Shown: positions 34,216-42,553 of the stretch, one piece after another
Layout: each line of letters begins with the position of its first letter
Numbering within the stretch: the stretch's first letter is position 1
Source: an uncultured Collinsella sp.
GTDB lineage: Bacteria > Actinomycetota > Coriobacteriia > Coriobacteriales > Coriobacteriaceae
DNA length: 64,000 bases
Assembly (NCBI GenBank): GCA_900541045.1
Contig: UQID01000004.1
Coordinates: 49,348-113,347 of the forward strand
Reading direction: 5' to 3'
The notes under the pieces: generated by a model
What the model saw: the letters and a program-made list of their open reading frames with translations, nothing else
The model's database searches: none
What the model was told of the DNA's origin: nothing
Made by a program: the position numbers and the translations under genes

Positions 34216-34270
34216 TTTCGTGTACGTGAAATACACGAAATCGTAGAAAAGCGTGTATCTGAAGTACACG
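34216..34270. repeat. Two operator-like palindromes 33 bases apart
   Basis: TTTCGTGTA / TACACGAAA (34216-34240) and CGTGTA / TACACG (34252-34270) have seven-base centres and lie 33 bases apart centre to centre. They sit between two convergent genes, where a promoter operator is not expected. Confidence 0.45.
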
Positions 34271-34360
34271 AAATTGCACTGCTGAAGCTTCCAGGCGGAT
34301 AAACATACTCATATTGGGCGGTTTTCACCGGTTGCTCGCCACCTTGGGCTATGTTCGCCC

Positions 34361-35614
34361 CTATGCCTGCATCCGGGGCTGTGCTGATTGACGGTGGCGC
34401 TCCCAGCGAGCCAACCTAATCGTCACCAGCGTGAGCGCCCAGGCCACAAGCGAGAACGCGGCACCCACTGCGCCCACGTACGCAATGCCAACGCCGCTTA
34501 CCACAGCACCGCCCACTGCGGTGCCAAACGAGATGCCGACGTTAAACGCCATGGGCTCAACCGAACTTGCGAGTACCATCGACTTGGGATGGCGGCTGCG
34601 AGCCACGTCCATAAAGTGCGTGATGCACGACACCGAGAACAGGTACATGAGCAGCGCCAAGCTAAAGACAAAGACCAGCGCGGGCGGTATGGTGCCGCCC
34701 ACAGCAAACAGCCCGAGTAACGCTGCAGCTTGCAGCACAAACGTCACAAGCAGTGCCTTCATACCAAAGCGCGCATCGATCCATCCGCCCAGGATGTTCG
34801 AGATCAGGCAGAATACGCCGTAGGCCATAAGCGTGGTACTGGCTTCGACCGTGCCCATGCCCAGCACCTGCTCTAGATAAGGCGTCACGTAGCCGTAGAA
34901 AACGTAGACCGACCCCACGCCAAACAAAAAGATGAGCATGCCGGTGATGATGCTCGGCTCGCGTAGCAGACCCGCCTGCTCGCGAAAGGTGGCAGGCTCG
35001 TCGGTTTGCCCAGCGCGCGGCATAAACGCCACGAGCGCTCCGCAGATCAGAACGGCAAAGGTCAGCGTGCCGTACATGGCCACGTGCCAATCGAGCGTGT
35101 CGGCCACAAACTTGCCGATCGAAGTGACAAAGACCATCGCCACGGAAAACGCACCATATACCACCGAGATGGCAAGCGAAGTTTGCTGCGGGGACAGAAG
35201 CTCAGGGATGTACGTCACCCCCACGGCGAGCAGTGCGCCCGAGACGGAGCCCAGGACAATGCGCGAGATAAACAGCACCTGGAAGTTGGGCGCCAACGCC
35301 ATGACCAGGTTGCCGAGCACAAAGACGATGCTGTAGCACACGAGCAGCTGGTAGCGGCGAAAACGCCCCGTGCTGAGCGCAAGCACTGGCGTCGCGATGG
35401 CGTAGACGAGCGCAAACACGCTAATAAGTTGGCCCGCAGTGGCAAGCGATATGCCGAGTTCCGTCGCCAAGTCGCTTTCGATGCCGATGACCACGAATTC
35501 GGAGCAGCCGAGCGAGAATCCCAACAGTACGAGCAGCGCCAGGCAGAGCTTGGTGCGCGCGGGGGAGAGCGCGGCGGCGGTTGACTTGCTTTTAGGCGTG
35601 GTTGCGGCGGTCAA
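34361..35614 (-). CDS. DHA1-type MFS exporter
   Basis: A 417-residue transporter with about 12 helices, beginning with LALLVLLGFSLGCSEFVVIG, a good match to the sugar-efflux/drug-efflux AraJ group, followed by the FALVYAIATPVLALSTGRFRR loop motif. It likely exports a sugar, arabinose-like compound or drug. I prefer the TTG at 35614, which has GGAG eight bases upstream; the GTG at 35623 has the same GGAG almost touching it. The frame stays open upstream into repeat DNA, which is not evidence of coding. The cargo is unknown. Confidence 0.8.
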   Translation of the reverse strand: MTAATTPKSKSTAAALSPARTKLCLALLVLLGFSLGCSEFVVIGIESDLATELGISLATAGQLISVFALVYAIATPVLALSTGRFRRYQLLVCYSIVFVLGNLVMALAPNFQVLFISRIVLGSVSGALLAVGVTYIPELLSPQQTSLAISVVYGAFSVAMVFVTSIGKFVADTLDWHVAMYGTLTFAVLICGALVAFMPRAGQTDEPATFREQAGLLREPSIITGMLIFLFGVGSVYVFYGYVTPYLEQVLGMGTVEASTTLMAYGVFCLISNILGGWIDARFGMKALLVTFVLQAAALLGLFAVGGTIPPALVFVFSLALLMYLFSVSCITHFMDVARSRHPKSMVLASSVEPMAFNVGISFGTAVGGAVVSGVGIAYVGAVGAAFSLVAWALTLVTIRLARWERHRQSAQPRMQA

Positions 35615-35671
35615 GGTTGTCACTCCAATGTCGCATGAATAAGCGGGATTCAATCCCTGCAACTCTAACAG

Positions 35672-35704
35672 AATGTGACAAAGGGACAGCCCCTTTGTCA
35701 CATT
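35672..35704. repeat. REP-like palindrome, family A variant
   Basis: AATGTGACAAAGGG pairs with CCCTTTGTCACATT. It sits just upstream of the MFS gene start on the minus strand. Confidence 0.75.
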
Positions 35705-35724
35705 GCGCTGCCAGCCAGTCGCCC

Positions 35725-35789
35725 AAACCATCACAACATTCGGCGAAAATCTCGAAATCGAGGAAAAGCGTCGAATGTTGTGATGGTTT
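35725..35789. repeat. Nested palindrome
   Basis: AAACCATCACAACATTCG (35725-35742) is perfectly complementary to 35772-35789, and a small CTCGAAATCGAG palindrome (35751-35762) lies in its loop. It shares the two-level plan with 3003-3069. It lies between divergent genes, so a terminator role is unlikely to be its only one. Confidence 0.6.
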
Positions 35790-35874
35790 TCCTGTCTGTG
35801 CCGGCGAGCTCCAGCGCCGTCTGGGGGTATAAGGCTAGCAAGTGTTTATTTGCGAGGCCTAAGGGGCGCCCCGT

Positions 35875-36744
35875 ATGGATATCGATAACTTTGAATGGTG
35901 GTATAGCGAGGGCGAGGCTCCGGACGAGGAGTGGGACGAGCCCGCGCCGCGTGACGTGTCGAGCGACGAGGACGAGACCGGCAACGATGCCGCTGTCGAG
36001 CCTGACGCCGCCTCCGATGCCGCCGAACCCCTAACCTTTGAACAGGCCTGGGCTCAGGCCGAGGCCGACGAGGCTAAGGCCGATGCCACGGCCACACTCG
36101 GTGAGCCGGCGGACATGTCCATCTCGCCGGCCAAGACCCCGCAGCCGCGCCATAACATCGACCCCGGCAGCACGGCATCCTTCAGCATACTCGACGTGCC
36201 CGCGCAGGGTGCTCAGGCGCCTGCGCCCACGCATCGCCCCGACCTGGCTCGCGAGGAAGACGCGGGCCGCCGCTCCCCGCTCGGCCCCATCCTCATCGCC
36301 TTCATGGCCGGCGTCATCGCTTGCTCGGCGATCGGAAATGTCTGGAGCCATGTGGAGCAACAGCGCAAAGATGCCGCCAAGGTCGAGATGTCTGTCGAGC
36401 AATCGCTCAGCCGCACGCGCTCGGTGCATGTGTCGGTCGAGGTCAAGGACGGTGCGACATGGGACACCGCCCGCGGCGACAGCCAGATGCTCATCCATAT
36501 CGTGGGCCGCACACTCAGGGGGCAGGCGATTGACGAGTATCAATATGTCAACTCCGCTGGCGACGGCATCGAACTCAAGCCCGGCGACTACGAGCTCACG
36601 GTCGACGAGCCGCCCGTCGCCACCGATGGCACGCGCTTCCGCGCCTCAAAGCGCATGGTTCCCGTGAGCTTTAACTCGCAGGCGCCCGATACGGTCGACA
36701 GCACGCCGCAGGGCGGATTCGACCTTTACGCAATCGCTCAATAA
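35875..36744 (+). CDS. Single-pass membrane protein with acidic N-terminal region, unknown function
   Basis: A 289-residue protein. Residues 1-85 are very acidic and Ala-rich, apparently disordered cytoplasmic sequence; about 86-135 are Pro-rich. One membrane helix lies near 140-160 (ILIAFMAGVIACSAIG). The last 125 residues form an apparently beta-rich external domain with a VHVSVEVKDGATWD strand. No family is recognised. AAGGGG lies about nine bases before the ATG. It stands alone between the MFS exporter (divergent) and the mutarotase-like gene (same strand, 79 bases on). Confidence 0.7.
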   Translation: MDIDNFEWWYSEGEAPDEEWDEPAPRDVSSDEDETGNDAAVEPDAASDAAEPLTFEQAWAQAEADEAKADATATLGEPADMSISPAKTPQPRHNIDPGSTASFSILDVPAQGAQAPAPTHRPDLAREEDAGRRSPLGPILIAFMAGVIACSAIGNVWSHVEQQRKDAAKVEMSVEQSLSRTRSVHVSVEVKDGATWDTARGDSQMLIHIVGRTLRGQAIDEYQYVNSAGDGIELKPGDYELTVDEPPVATDGTRFRASKRMVPVSFNSQAPDTVDSTPQGGFDLYAIAQ

Positions 36745-36823
36745 CTGCGCCTGCCGCTTCTCCTTGCCGCCAAGAGTGGGACAATAACCCTCAACACCGT
36801 TGTTTACTTTTGGAGGAAGTAGC

Positions 36824-37717
36824 ATGTCCACCGTCACCACCATCAAGCGCGGCGGCCTCACCGCGGCCATCGATTCCATGGGAGCCCAGCTCACGAGCCT
36901 TGCCCTCGACGGCAACGAGTATCTGTGGCAGGGCGACCCCGCCTTTTGGGGCAAGCATGCGCCCATTCTGTTCCCCATCGTGGGCTCACTGCGCAACAAC
37001 ACGGCGACGTCTGCGGCTGGCACCTGCGAGATGCCGCGCCACGGACTCGCGCGCATCGTCGAGCACAAGTTGGTCGAGGTCTCCGAGGACGGCTCTTCGG
37101 TAACTTACGAGATCACCGATACGCCCGAGTCGCTCAAGGCCTTCCCCTTCCACTTTAAGCTCAACATGACCTATGCCCTAACCGGCGACGCCACGCTCAC
37201 GCAGACCTTTGCCGTCACCAACACCGGCGACGTGGACCTGCCGTTCTCGGTGGGCGGCCACCCCGCGTTTAACGTACCGGCTCCCGGTGCCGAGGACGAG
37301 GCATTCGAGGATTACGAGCTGGCATTTACCGAGGCTTGGACCAACGAGGCTCCCATCATCACGCCCGATGGCCTCATGACGTTCGAGGGCAGCTACAAGG
37401 CGCCCGATAGCTCTGACGTGCTGCCCATCACGCACCGCAGCTTCGATAACGATGCCATCATGTTCACCGATACCCCGGGCTCCACGCTCACGCTGCGCGG
37501 CCGCAAGTCGGGCCACGGCGTCAAGATCGACTTTGAGGGCTTTAAGTACATCGGCGTGTGGTCTGCCGCCAACGACGCCCCGTTTGTGGCGCTCGAGCCT
37601 TGGACCGGTCACACCACCATGGACACCGAGGACGACGTTTTTGAGCACAAGGTCAACACCATCACCTTGGCTCCCGGCGCTACCGATAAACGTAGCTTTA
37701 GCGTCACCTTGCTCTAG
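36824..37717 (+). CDS. Aldose 1-epimerase (mutarotase)-like protein
   Basis: A 297-residue protein of the galactose-mutarotase-like beta-sandwich fold. GNEYLWQGDPAFWGKHAPILFP near the N terminus and PRHGLAR after it are typical of the LacX/YeaD group, and FSVGGHPAFN supplies the central His. Members interconvert sugar anomers, or bind hexose-6-phosphates. GGAGGAAG sits eight bases before the ATG at 36824, which settles the start. It appears monocistronic, ended by the hairpin at 37759. The sugar is not predictable. Confidence 0.82.
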   Translation: MSTVTTIKRGGLTAAIDSMGAQLTSLALDGNEYLWQGDPAFWGKHAPILFPIVGSLRNNTATSAAGTCEMPRHGLARIVEHKLVEVSEDGSSVTYEITDTPESLKAFPFHFKLNMTYALTGDATLTQTFAVTNTGDVDLPFSVGGHPAFNVPAPGAEDEAFEDYELAFTEAWTNEAPIITPDGLMTFEGSYKAPDSSDVLPITHRSFDNDAIMFTDTPGSTLTLRGRKSGHGVKIDFEGFKYIGVWSAANDAPFVALEPWTGHTTMDTEDDVFEHKVNTITLAPGATDKRSFSVTLL

Positions 37718-37721
37718 ATGT

Positions 37722-37744
37722 GACAAAGGGACAGCCCCTTTGTC
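37722..37744. repeat. REP-like palindrome, family A, truncated
   Basis: GACAAAGGG-ACAG-CCCCTTTGTC keeps the core, but the right outer arm has become CCTTC, so the outer pairing is lost. It touches the end of the mutarotase-like gene. Confidence 0.6.
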
Positions 37745-37758
37745 CCTTCCCGCCCGCT

Positions 37759-37794
37759 AAGCCTCCCTGCCACATCCGGCAGGGAGGCTTTTTG
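37759..37794 (+). terminator. Terminator after the mutarotase-like gene
   Basis: AAGCCTCCCTGCC (37759-37771) pairs perfectly with 37778-37790 and is followed by TTTT. Confidence 0.8.
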
Positions 37795-37798
37795 GTAG

Positions 37799-37829
37799 GT
37801 AGTCATTGGGGACGTTCTTAAACGACTAC
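37799..37829. repeat. GGGGACGTTCTT repeat, family B
   Basis: A 31-base unit with complementary ends (GTAGTCATT and AACGACTAC) around GGGGACGTTCTTA. It matches the copies at 26613 and 43830. Confidence 0.65.
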
Positions 37830-37923
37830 TGTGTCTATTAATTTTTCGCGCACATGCCGCGCTGCTGGTTGCGGGCGTATATCCTGTCTTATTGTCAGTA
37901 ACGCAAAATAGGGAAGGCACCAG

Positions 37924-38850
37924 ATGCAACCTCGGCAACAGCGCGGCATGCAGACCCAGCCGGTATGCAGCCGTCGCATCTTTTTGGGTAGCGCTCTCGC
38001 TGCGAGCGCTTCCGTCATCGCCGGCGCGCTCGCCGGCTGTCAGCGCCCGTCCACGCTCAAGGTGGTTCAGCCCACGACGGGCGGCGGTCGCGACGACCTG
38101 TCCGATTCCGTTATCGGCAAGGATAAGATCCGCATTGGCATGGAGGCGGCCTACGCCCCGTACAACTGGCAGGTTTCCGAAGCCAGCGAGTACACCATCC
38201 CCATCGACAACGTGCAGGGCGCCTATGCCGATGGCTACGACGTGCAGATCGCCAAGATCGTCTGCAAGGCCCTCGGTGGCGAGCCCGTTGCCGTCAAGCA
38301 GAGCTTTTCGGGCCTTATCGATTCGCTCAACAACGGCCAAATCGACCTCATCATCGCCGGCATGAGCGCCACGCCCGAGCGCGAAGAGTCGGTCGGCTTC
38401 TCCGACCCGTACTTCATTGGCTACTTTGGCCTATTCGTAAAAGAGGGCTCGCCCTACCAAAACGCCACCAAGCTTAGCGACTTTAGCGGTGCCACGGTGC
38501 TCGGCCAAAAGGACACCATGCTCGACACCGTCATCGACGAGATCCCGGGCGTTGTGCACAAAAACCCGGTCGACTCCGTCCCCACGGTGTTCTCGAACCT
38601 GCTGCAGGGCACCTGCGACGCCGTGACCTACAACACCGAGAACGAGAAGGGCTATATGGCTCAAAACCCGGGCATCGTTCCCATTCATTTTGCCGAAGGC
38701 GAGGGCTTTAAGCAGGAGGTCACGGCAAACGTCGGCTGCCGCAAGGGCTCGGACAAGCTGCTTAAGCTCATCGACAAGACGCTCAAGGGCATTAGCCAAG
38801 AGGAGCGCGACCAAATGTGGGACGCGTGCCTCGACCGTCAGCCGGCATAG
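37924..38850 (+). CDS. Amino-acid ABC transporter substrate-binding lipoprotein
   Basis: A 308-residue family 3 solute-binding protein. The N terminus has a twin-arginine-like SRRIFLGSAL motif and a lipobox LAGC with the lipidated Cys near residue 39, so it may be a Tat-exported lipoprotein. The mature part holds GMEAAYAPYNW, GYDVQIAKIVCKALGG and the FSGLIDSLNNGQIDLIIAGMS region of periplasmic polar amino-acid binders. It captures an amino acid for the permease and ATPase that follow. GGGAAGG precedes the ATG. The ligand is unknown. Confidence 0.88.
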   Translation: MQPRQQRGMQTQPVCSRRIFLGSALAASASVIAGALAGCQRPSTLKVVQPTTGGGRDDLSDSVIGKDKIRIGMEAAYAPYNWQVSEASEYTIPIDNVQGAYADGYDVQIAKIVCKALGGEPVAVKQSFSGLIDSLNNGQIDLIIAGMSATPEREESVGFSDPYFIGYFGLFVKEGSPYQNATKLSDFSGATVLGQKDTMLDTVIDEIPGVVHKNPVDSVPTVFSNLLQGTCDAVTYNTENEKGYMAQNPGIVPIHFAEGEGFKQEVTANVGCRKGSDKLLKLIDKTLKGISQEERDQMWDACLDRQPA

Positions 38851-38859
38851 GGAGGCAGC

Positions 38860-40008
38860 ATGAAAACCATTAATCGTCTGGCCTCCTTTATCAAGGCCGA
38901 CCACCGTTATGTATACCTGGGCACGAGCGTTATCGCGGCGCTCGGCCTGGCGTTTAGCCAACGCAACCCCACGCCGCTGAGCTTCTTGGCCCCCACGGGC
39001 GTGTTCCAGGATTGCCTTTGGGCGATTCTTTGGGCCTGGCTCGTCGTGTCGGCGGCGGCGCTGGTCACCAAGCTTATGCACTGGAGCGACTATCGCGAAA
39101 AGTCGCCGTTCGCATCCGGGCGTTTCCGCCGCGGCGCGCGCCTGGGTAGCTATGTTGTGGTCGCCATCGCGGCGATCTTCTTTATCGACCGTTGCGTCAT
39201 GTCGTTTATCGACCTGGTGCAGGTGAGTATTGTCTCGGATTCCAACCCCAGCGACTTTTTGTCGAGCCTGGTCTACATGACCTACAAGAGCGGGGACTTC
39301 TTTATCCGCGGTATCGAGATCACCATCGCGCTTGCCACCTTCGGCACCGTCATTGCCTTTTTCCTGGCGCTGCTTTTTGTGTTCCTGCGCATTCAGACCT
39401 TCGATCGCGTGGACAACGACCTGGTGCGCCTCTTTAAGAGTATCGGCTGCGGCTTTGCGACCGTCTACTCCACCATCGTGCGCGGCACGCCCATGATGGT
39501 CCAGGGTCTGCTCATCTATTACGCGGGCTTCACCGTTTTGCGCGGCATGGGCTTCGAAACCGCTCAGGCCAACCAGATTTGGAGCACCTTCACCGCCGGC
39601 CTCGTTACCATCTCGCTCAACTCCACTGCCTACATGATGGAGGTCCTGCGCGGCGGCATCGAATCCATCGATCCCGGCCAGGCCGAGGCAGCACGCTCGC
39701 TGGGCCTGTCGCAGTGGCAAGCTATGCGCAAAGTCGTGTTCCCCCAGGGCATTAAAAACGCGATTCCGGCGCTCACCAACGAGCTCATCATCAACATCAA
39801 GGATTCGTCGGTGCTCTCGGTCATCGGCGTGTTTGACCTCATGTACGCTACTACCACGGTCGCCGGCGTGTACTACCGCCAGATGGAGGTCTACTGCGTG
39901 GCGCTCGTGGTTTACCTGATCCTGACGCTCGTGGCGAGCCGCCTGCTCGAGGCCTTTGGCAAAAAGCTCGGCGCCGAGGCCCCGGCAACGCTGCCCAGCT
40001 CCAACTAG
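38860..40008 (+). CDS. Polar amino-acid ABC transporter permease
   Basis: A 382-residue HisM/GlnP-type permease. The family's permease domain fills roughly the last 230 residues: GIEITIALATFGTVIAFFLALL, RGTPMMVQ and the EAA loop EAARSLGLSQWQAMRKVVFPQG. The first 130 residues add about three extra hydrophobic segments, longer than the usual 220-250-residue permeases. It probably forms a homodimer since no second permease gene is present. It begins ten bases after the binding-protein gene. Confidence 0.9.
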   Translation: MKTINRLASFIKADHRYVYLGTSVIAALGLAFSQRNPTPLSFLAPTGVFQDCLWAILWAWLVVSAAALVTKLMHWSDYREKSPFASGRFRRGARLGSYVVVAIAAIFFIDRCVMSFIDLVQVSIVSDSNPSDFLSSLVYMTYKSGDFFIRGIEITIALATFGTVIAFFLALLFVFLRIQTFDRVDNDLVRLFKSIGCGFATVYSTIVRGTPMMVQGLLIYYAGFTVLRGMGFETAQANQIWSTFTAGLVTISLNSTAYMMEVLRGGIESIDPGQAEAARSLGLSQWQAMRKVVFPQGIKNAIPALTNELIINIKDSSVLSVIGVFDLMYATTTVAGVYYRQMEVYCVALVVYLILTLVASRLLEAFGKKLGAEAPATLPSSN

Positions 40009-40030
40009 GCTCAAGACGAGGAGAATCATC

Positions 40031-40816
40031 ATGGCAGATATCGCCACTACCGGCACCGCGGCCGCCGCACAGACCAATGAGCCGCTCATCCGCGTCGAGG
40101 GCCTGCGCAAGAGCTTCGGCTCGCTCGAGGTACTCAAGGGCATCGACCTGTCCGTTAACCCCGGCGAGGTCGTCACCATTATCGGCGCCTCGGGTTCGGG
40201 CAAGTCGACCTTCCTGCGCTGCCTCAACCTGCTCGAGACCCCGGACGCGGGCCACATCTGGTTCCACGGCCAGGACCTTACGGCCGAGCGCTGCAACATC
40301 AACAAGCTGCGTGAGGACATCGGCATGGTATTCCAGGGCTTTAACCTGTTCAACAACATGGACGTGCTCGACAACTGCACGCTCGCGCCCGTCACGCTCA
40401 AAAAGATGAGCAAGGCCGAGGCCGAGAAGGTCGCGATGGAGCATCTGACGAGCGTGGGACTCGAGAAGTTCGCGCACGCCGCCGTGGGTCGCCTGTCCGG
40501 CGGCCAAAAGCAGCGCGTTGCCATCGCTCGTGCCCTATGTATGAATCCGCAGATCATGCTGTTCGACGAGCCGACCTCCGCACTCGACCCCGAGATCGTG
40601 GGCGAGGTGCTCGAGGTCATGCGCAAGCTCGCGGCCGACGGCATGACCATGGTCGTCGTCACGCACGAGATGGCCTTTGCCCGAACCGTGTCCGACCGCG
40701 TGGTCTTTATGGATAAGGGCGTGGTGCTCGAGGACGCCGCGCCGGCCGAGCTCTTCGGCAACCCCAAGCACCAGCGCACCCGCGAGTTCCTCTCGCGTTA
40801 TCTCGAGGACAAATAA
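40031..40816 (+). CDS. Polar amino-acid ABC transporter ATP-binding protein
   Basis: A 261-residue ATPase of the GlnQ/HisP group. Walker A is GASGSGKST, the Q-loop is VFQGFNLF, the signature is LSGGQKQR, Walker B is IMLFDEPTSALD, and the H-loop is THEMAFA. GAGGAG precedes the ATG at 40031; an in-frame start inside the permease gene is rejected. It powers uptake with the two preceding genes. Its operon may continue to the M20 peptidase, 72 bases on. Confidence 0.93.
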   Translation: MADIATTGTAAAAQTNEPLIRVEGLRKSFGSLEVLKGIDLSVNPGEVVTIIGASGSGKSTFLRCLNLLETPDAGHIWFHGQDLTAERCNINKLREDIGMVFQGFNLFNNMDVLDNCTLAPVTLKKMSKAEAEKVAMEHLTSVGLEKFAHAAVGRLSGGQKQRVAIARALCMNPQIMLFDEPTSALDPEIVGEVLEVMRKLAADGMTMVVVTHEMAFARTVSDRVVFMDKGVVLEDAAPAELFGNPKHQRTREFLSRYLEDK

Positions 40817-40888
40817 CCGACCGCAAACTCTTGCGTTGCAGGGCCGCTCCCGTGGGGCGGCCTTTGTCGTCACAATCGAAAGGATGTC

Positions 40889-42304
40889 ATGGCCGAGGTT
40901 TGGCGCTTCTTTGCGCATGAGGACGATTTTGCCGATTTGGATGAAACTGGCGCGTGCGAGCGCCTGGGGCGCGTGCTGTCGTTTCCGACCATCTCGAGCA
41001 TGGATGCCCAGACGGTGGACTGGCAGGCGTTTGCCGACCTGCGCGCCTATATGCAGCAGGCCTGGCCGCGCGTGTTTGCGACGGGCGAGGTCGAGCTTGT
41101 CGACCATTCGCTGTTGGTGACGCTTGGCGGTTCCGACCCTGCCCTCAAACCCGTCATGCTCATGGGTCACATGGACGTGGTCCCCGTGGTGCCCGGCACC
41201 GAGGCTGACTGGACGCATGCCCCCTTTAGTGGGCACGTGGACGACACCTACATTTGGGGTCGCGGCGCTATCGACATGAAGGATCAGGTCGCAGGTATTC
41301 TCGAGGCGGTTGAGTATGCGTTGGCGCACGGCTGGCAGCACGAGCGCACGCTGCTCCTGGCCTTTGGCCAGGACGAGGAGACTACGCAGTACGGCGCGGG
41401 AGCGATCGGTCGTGTGCTCGAGGAGCGCGGTATTGAACTTGAATACCTGATCGACGAGGGCGACTACCGCATCGTTTCGGATGCCGAGTATGGCGCGGGC
41501 GAGGGCTGGCTTATGCATGCCGACCTCGCGGAGAAGGGCTATGCCGATATCGTGCTCAAGACGAAGAGTGAAGGCGGGCATTCGTCTAACCCCTACGGCG
41601 GCACATCGCTCGAGATGCTCAGTCGTGCCATCACCGCAATCTGCGATATCGAGTGGCCGCCGCGCGTGACCGACTTGCTTGCCGCCCAACTCGTCGAGTT
41701 GGGGCTCTACGCGGCCGATGAAATTGCCGCCAACGGGGATGCCATTGTCTGCGATTGCCTCGCCAGCAAAAAGCTCTATCCGCTGGTGACGACCACCTGC
41801 GCACCCACGCAGATCGAGGGTGGCAGCACCGGCGCCAACGTAATGCCGCAGGATATGTGGGCCAACATCAACTTCCGCATGCTCGAGGGCACGAGCGTGG
41901 CCGACGTTGTGGCGCGCTGCCGTGAGGCGGTTGCCGGGGCGGACCTTGCCGGTCGTGTCGAAGTGGAGCTGGGCCCCGGTAGCTCCGAACCCTCGCCGTC
42001 CCCGCGCATCGGTGGTCCCGGCCTCGAGGCGGTTCGCTCCATTGCCGCCCGCTATTTCCGTGATCCAAAGGGGACGGAGGAAAACGGATCATTCGAGCCG
42101 GTAGCAATTGTGCCCTCGACCGTAATCGGTGCGACCGACGCTGCCAACTACCAGCACATTTGCCCTGAGTGCATTCGCTTCTCGGCCTTTGTGGTTGATG
42201 ACGACGAGTGTGAGTGCGGTGTCCACGGCACTAACGAGCGCATTACCCGCCGTGCCTACCTCCAGGGTGTTCGCTTCCTCATCGCCCTGCTTCAAACGCT
42301 CTAG
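40889..42304 (+). CDS. M20-family metallopeptidase with a repeat-derived in-frame segment
   Basis: A 471-residue peptidase of the M20 fold, which cleaves dipeptides or N-acyl amino acids with two zinc ions. Metal and active-site motifs are LMGHMDVVPV, GRGAIDMKDQ, GQDEETTQYG and EGGHSSNPYGG (dimerisation domain). Residues about 393-403 (DPKGTEENGSF) are coded by 42066-42096, which nearly duplicates intergenic repeat sequence at 26675. The segment keeps the frame and probably sits in a surface loop, since the flanking family motifs are intact. Being next to an amino-acid importer suggests peptide or amino-acid salvage. Confidence 0.87.
   Translation: MAEVWRFFAHEDDFADLDETGACERLGRVLSFPTISSMDAQTVDWQAFADLRAYMQQAWPRVFATGEVELVDHSLLVTLGGSDPALKPVMLMGHMDVVPVVPGTEADWTHAPFSGHVDDTYIWGRGAIDMKDQVAGILEAVEYALAHGWQHERTLLLAFGQDEETTQYGAGAIGRVLEERGIELEYLIDEGDYRIVSDAEYGAGEGWLMHADLAEKGYADIVLKTKSEGGHSSNPYGGTSLEMLSRAITAICDIEWPPRVTDLLAAQLVELGLYAADEIAANGDAIVCDCLASKKLYPLVTTTCAPTQIEGGSTGANVMPQDMWANINFRMLEGTSVADVVARCREAVAGADLAGRVEVELGPGSSEPSPSPRIGGPGLEAVRSIAARYFRDPKGTEENGSFEPVAIVPSTVIGATDAANYQHICPECIRFSAFVVDDDECECGVHGTNERITRRAYLQGVRFLIALLQTL
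42066..42096. repeat. Family B repeat fragment inside a coding region
   Basis: GGGGACGGAGGAAAACGGAT here differs at one base from the intergenic copy starting at 26675 (GGGGACGGAGGAAAAGGGAT), and the following CATT also matches. It encodes the KGTEENGS region of the M20 peptidase. Confidence 0.65.
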
Positions 42305-42553
42305 CCAAAAAGCAAGCCCTTGATGCAATGGGGTCAGGTTTGTTTGCACCAATCATTCCGTGCGGGTTATATGCAGGTTTGTCTGCGCACGCTATCATGT
42401 ATGGGTTAGACCGCAACTATGTACCCCACACGCGAAGGGATGCGCATGTATCTGAAGATCGACATGTTCTAGCTGGGCTTACCCCCGCAGTGGCGCCATG
42501 CGCCCCATCAACTCTGCCGATTTTCACCTTCACGCATATAAAGGAGTCCCGCC

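Noticed and set aside
38431..40779. 782-codon minus-strand frame opposite the amino-acid ABC genes
   Set aside because: It spans three real genes in antisense and lacks motifs.
42446..42472. Tiny frame (MYLKIDMF) before prfA
   Set aside because: Eight codons with only a weak ribosome site; no support as a gene or leader peptide.
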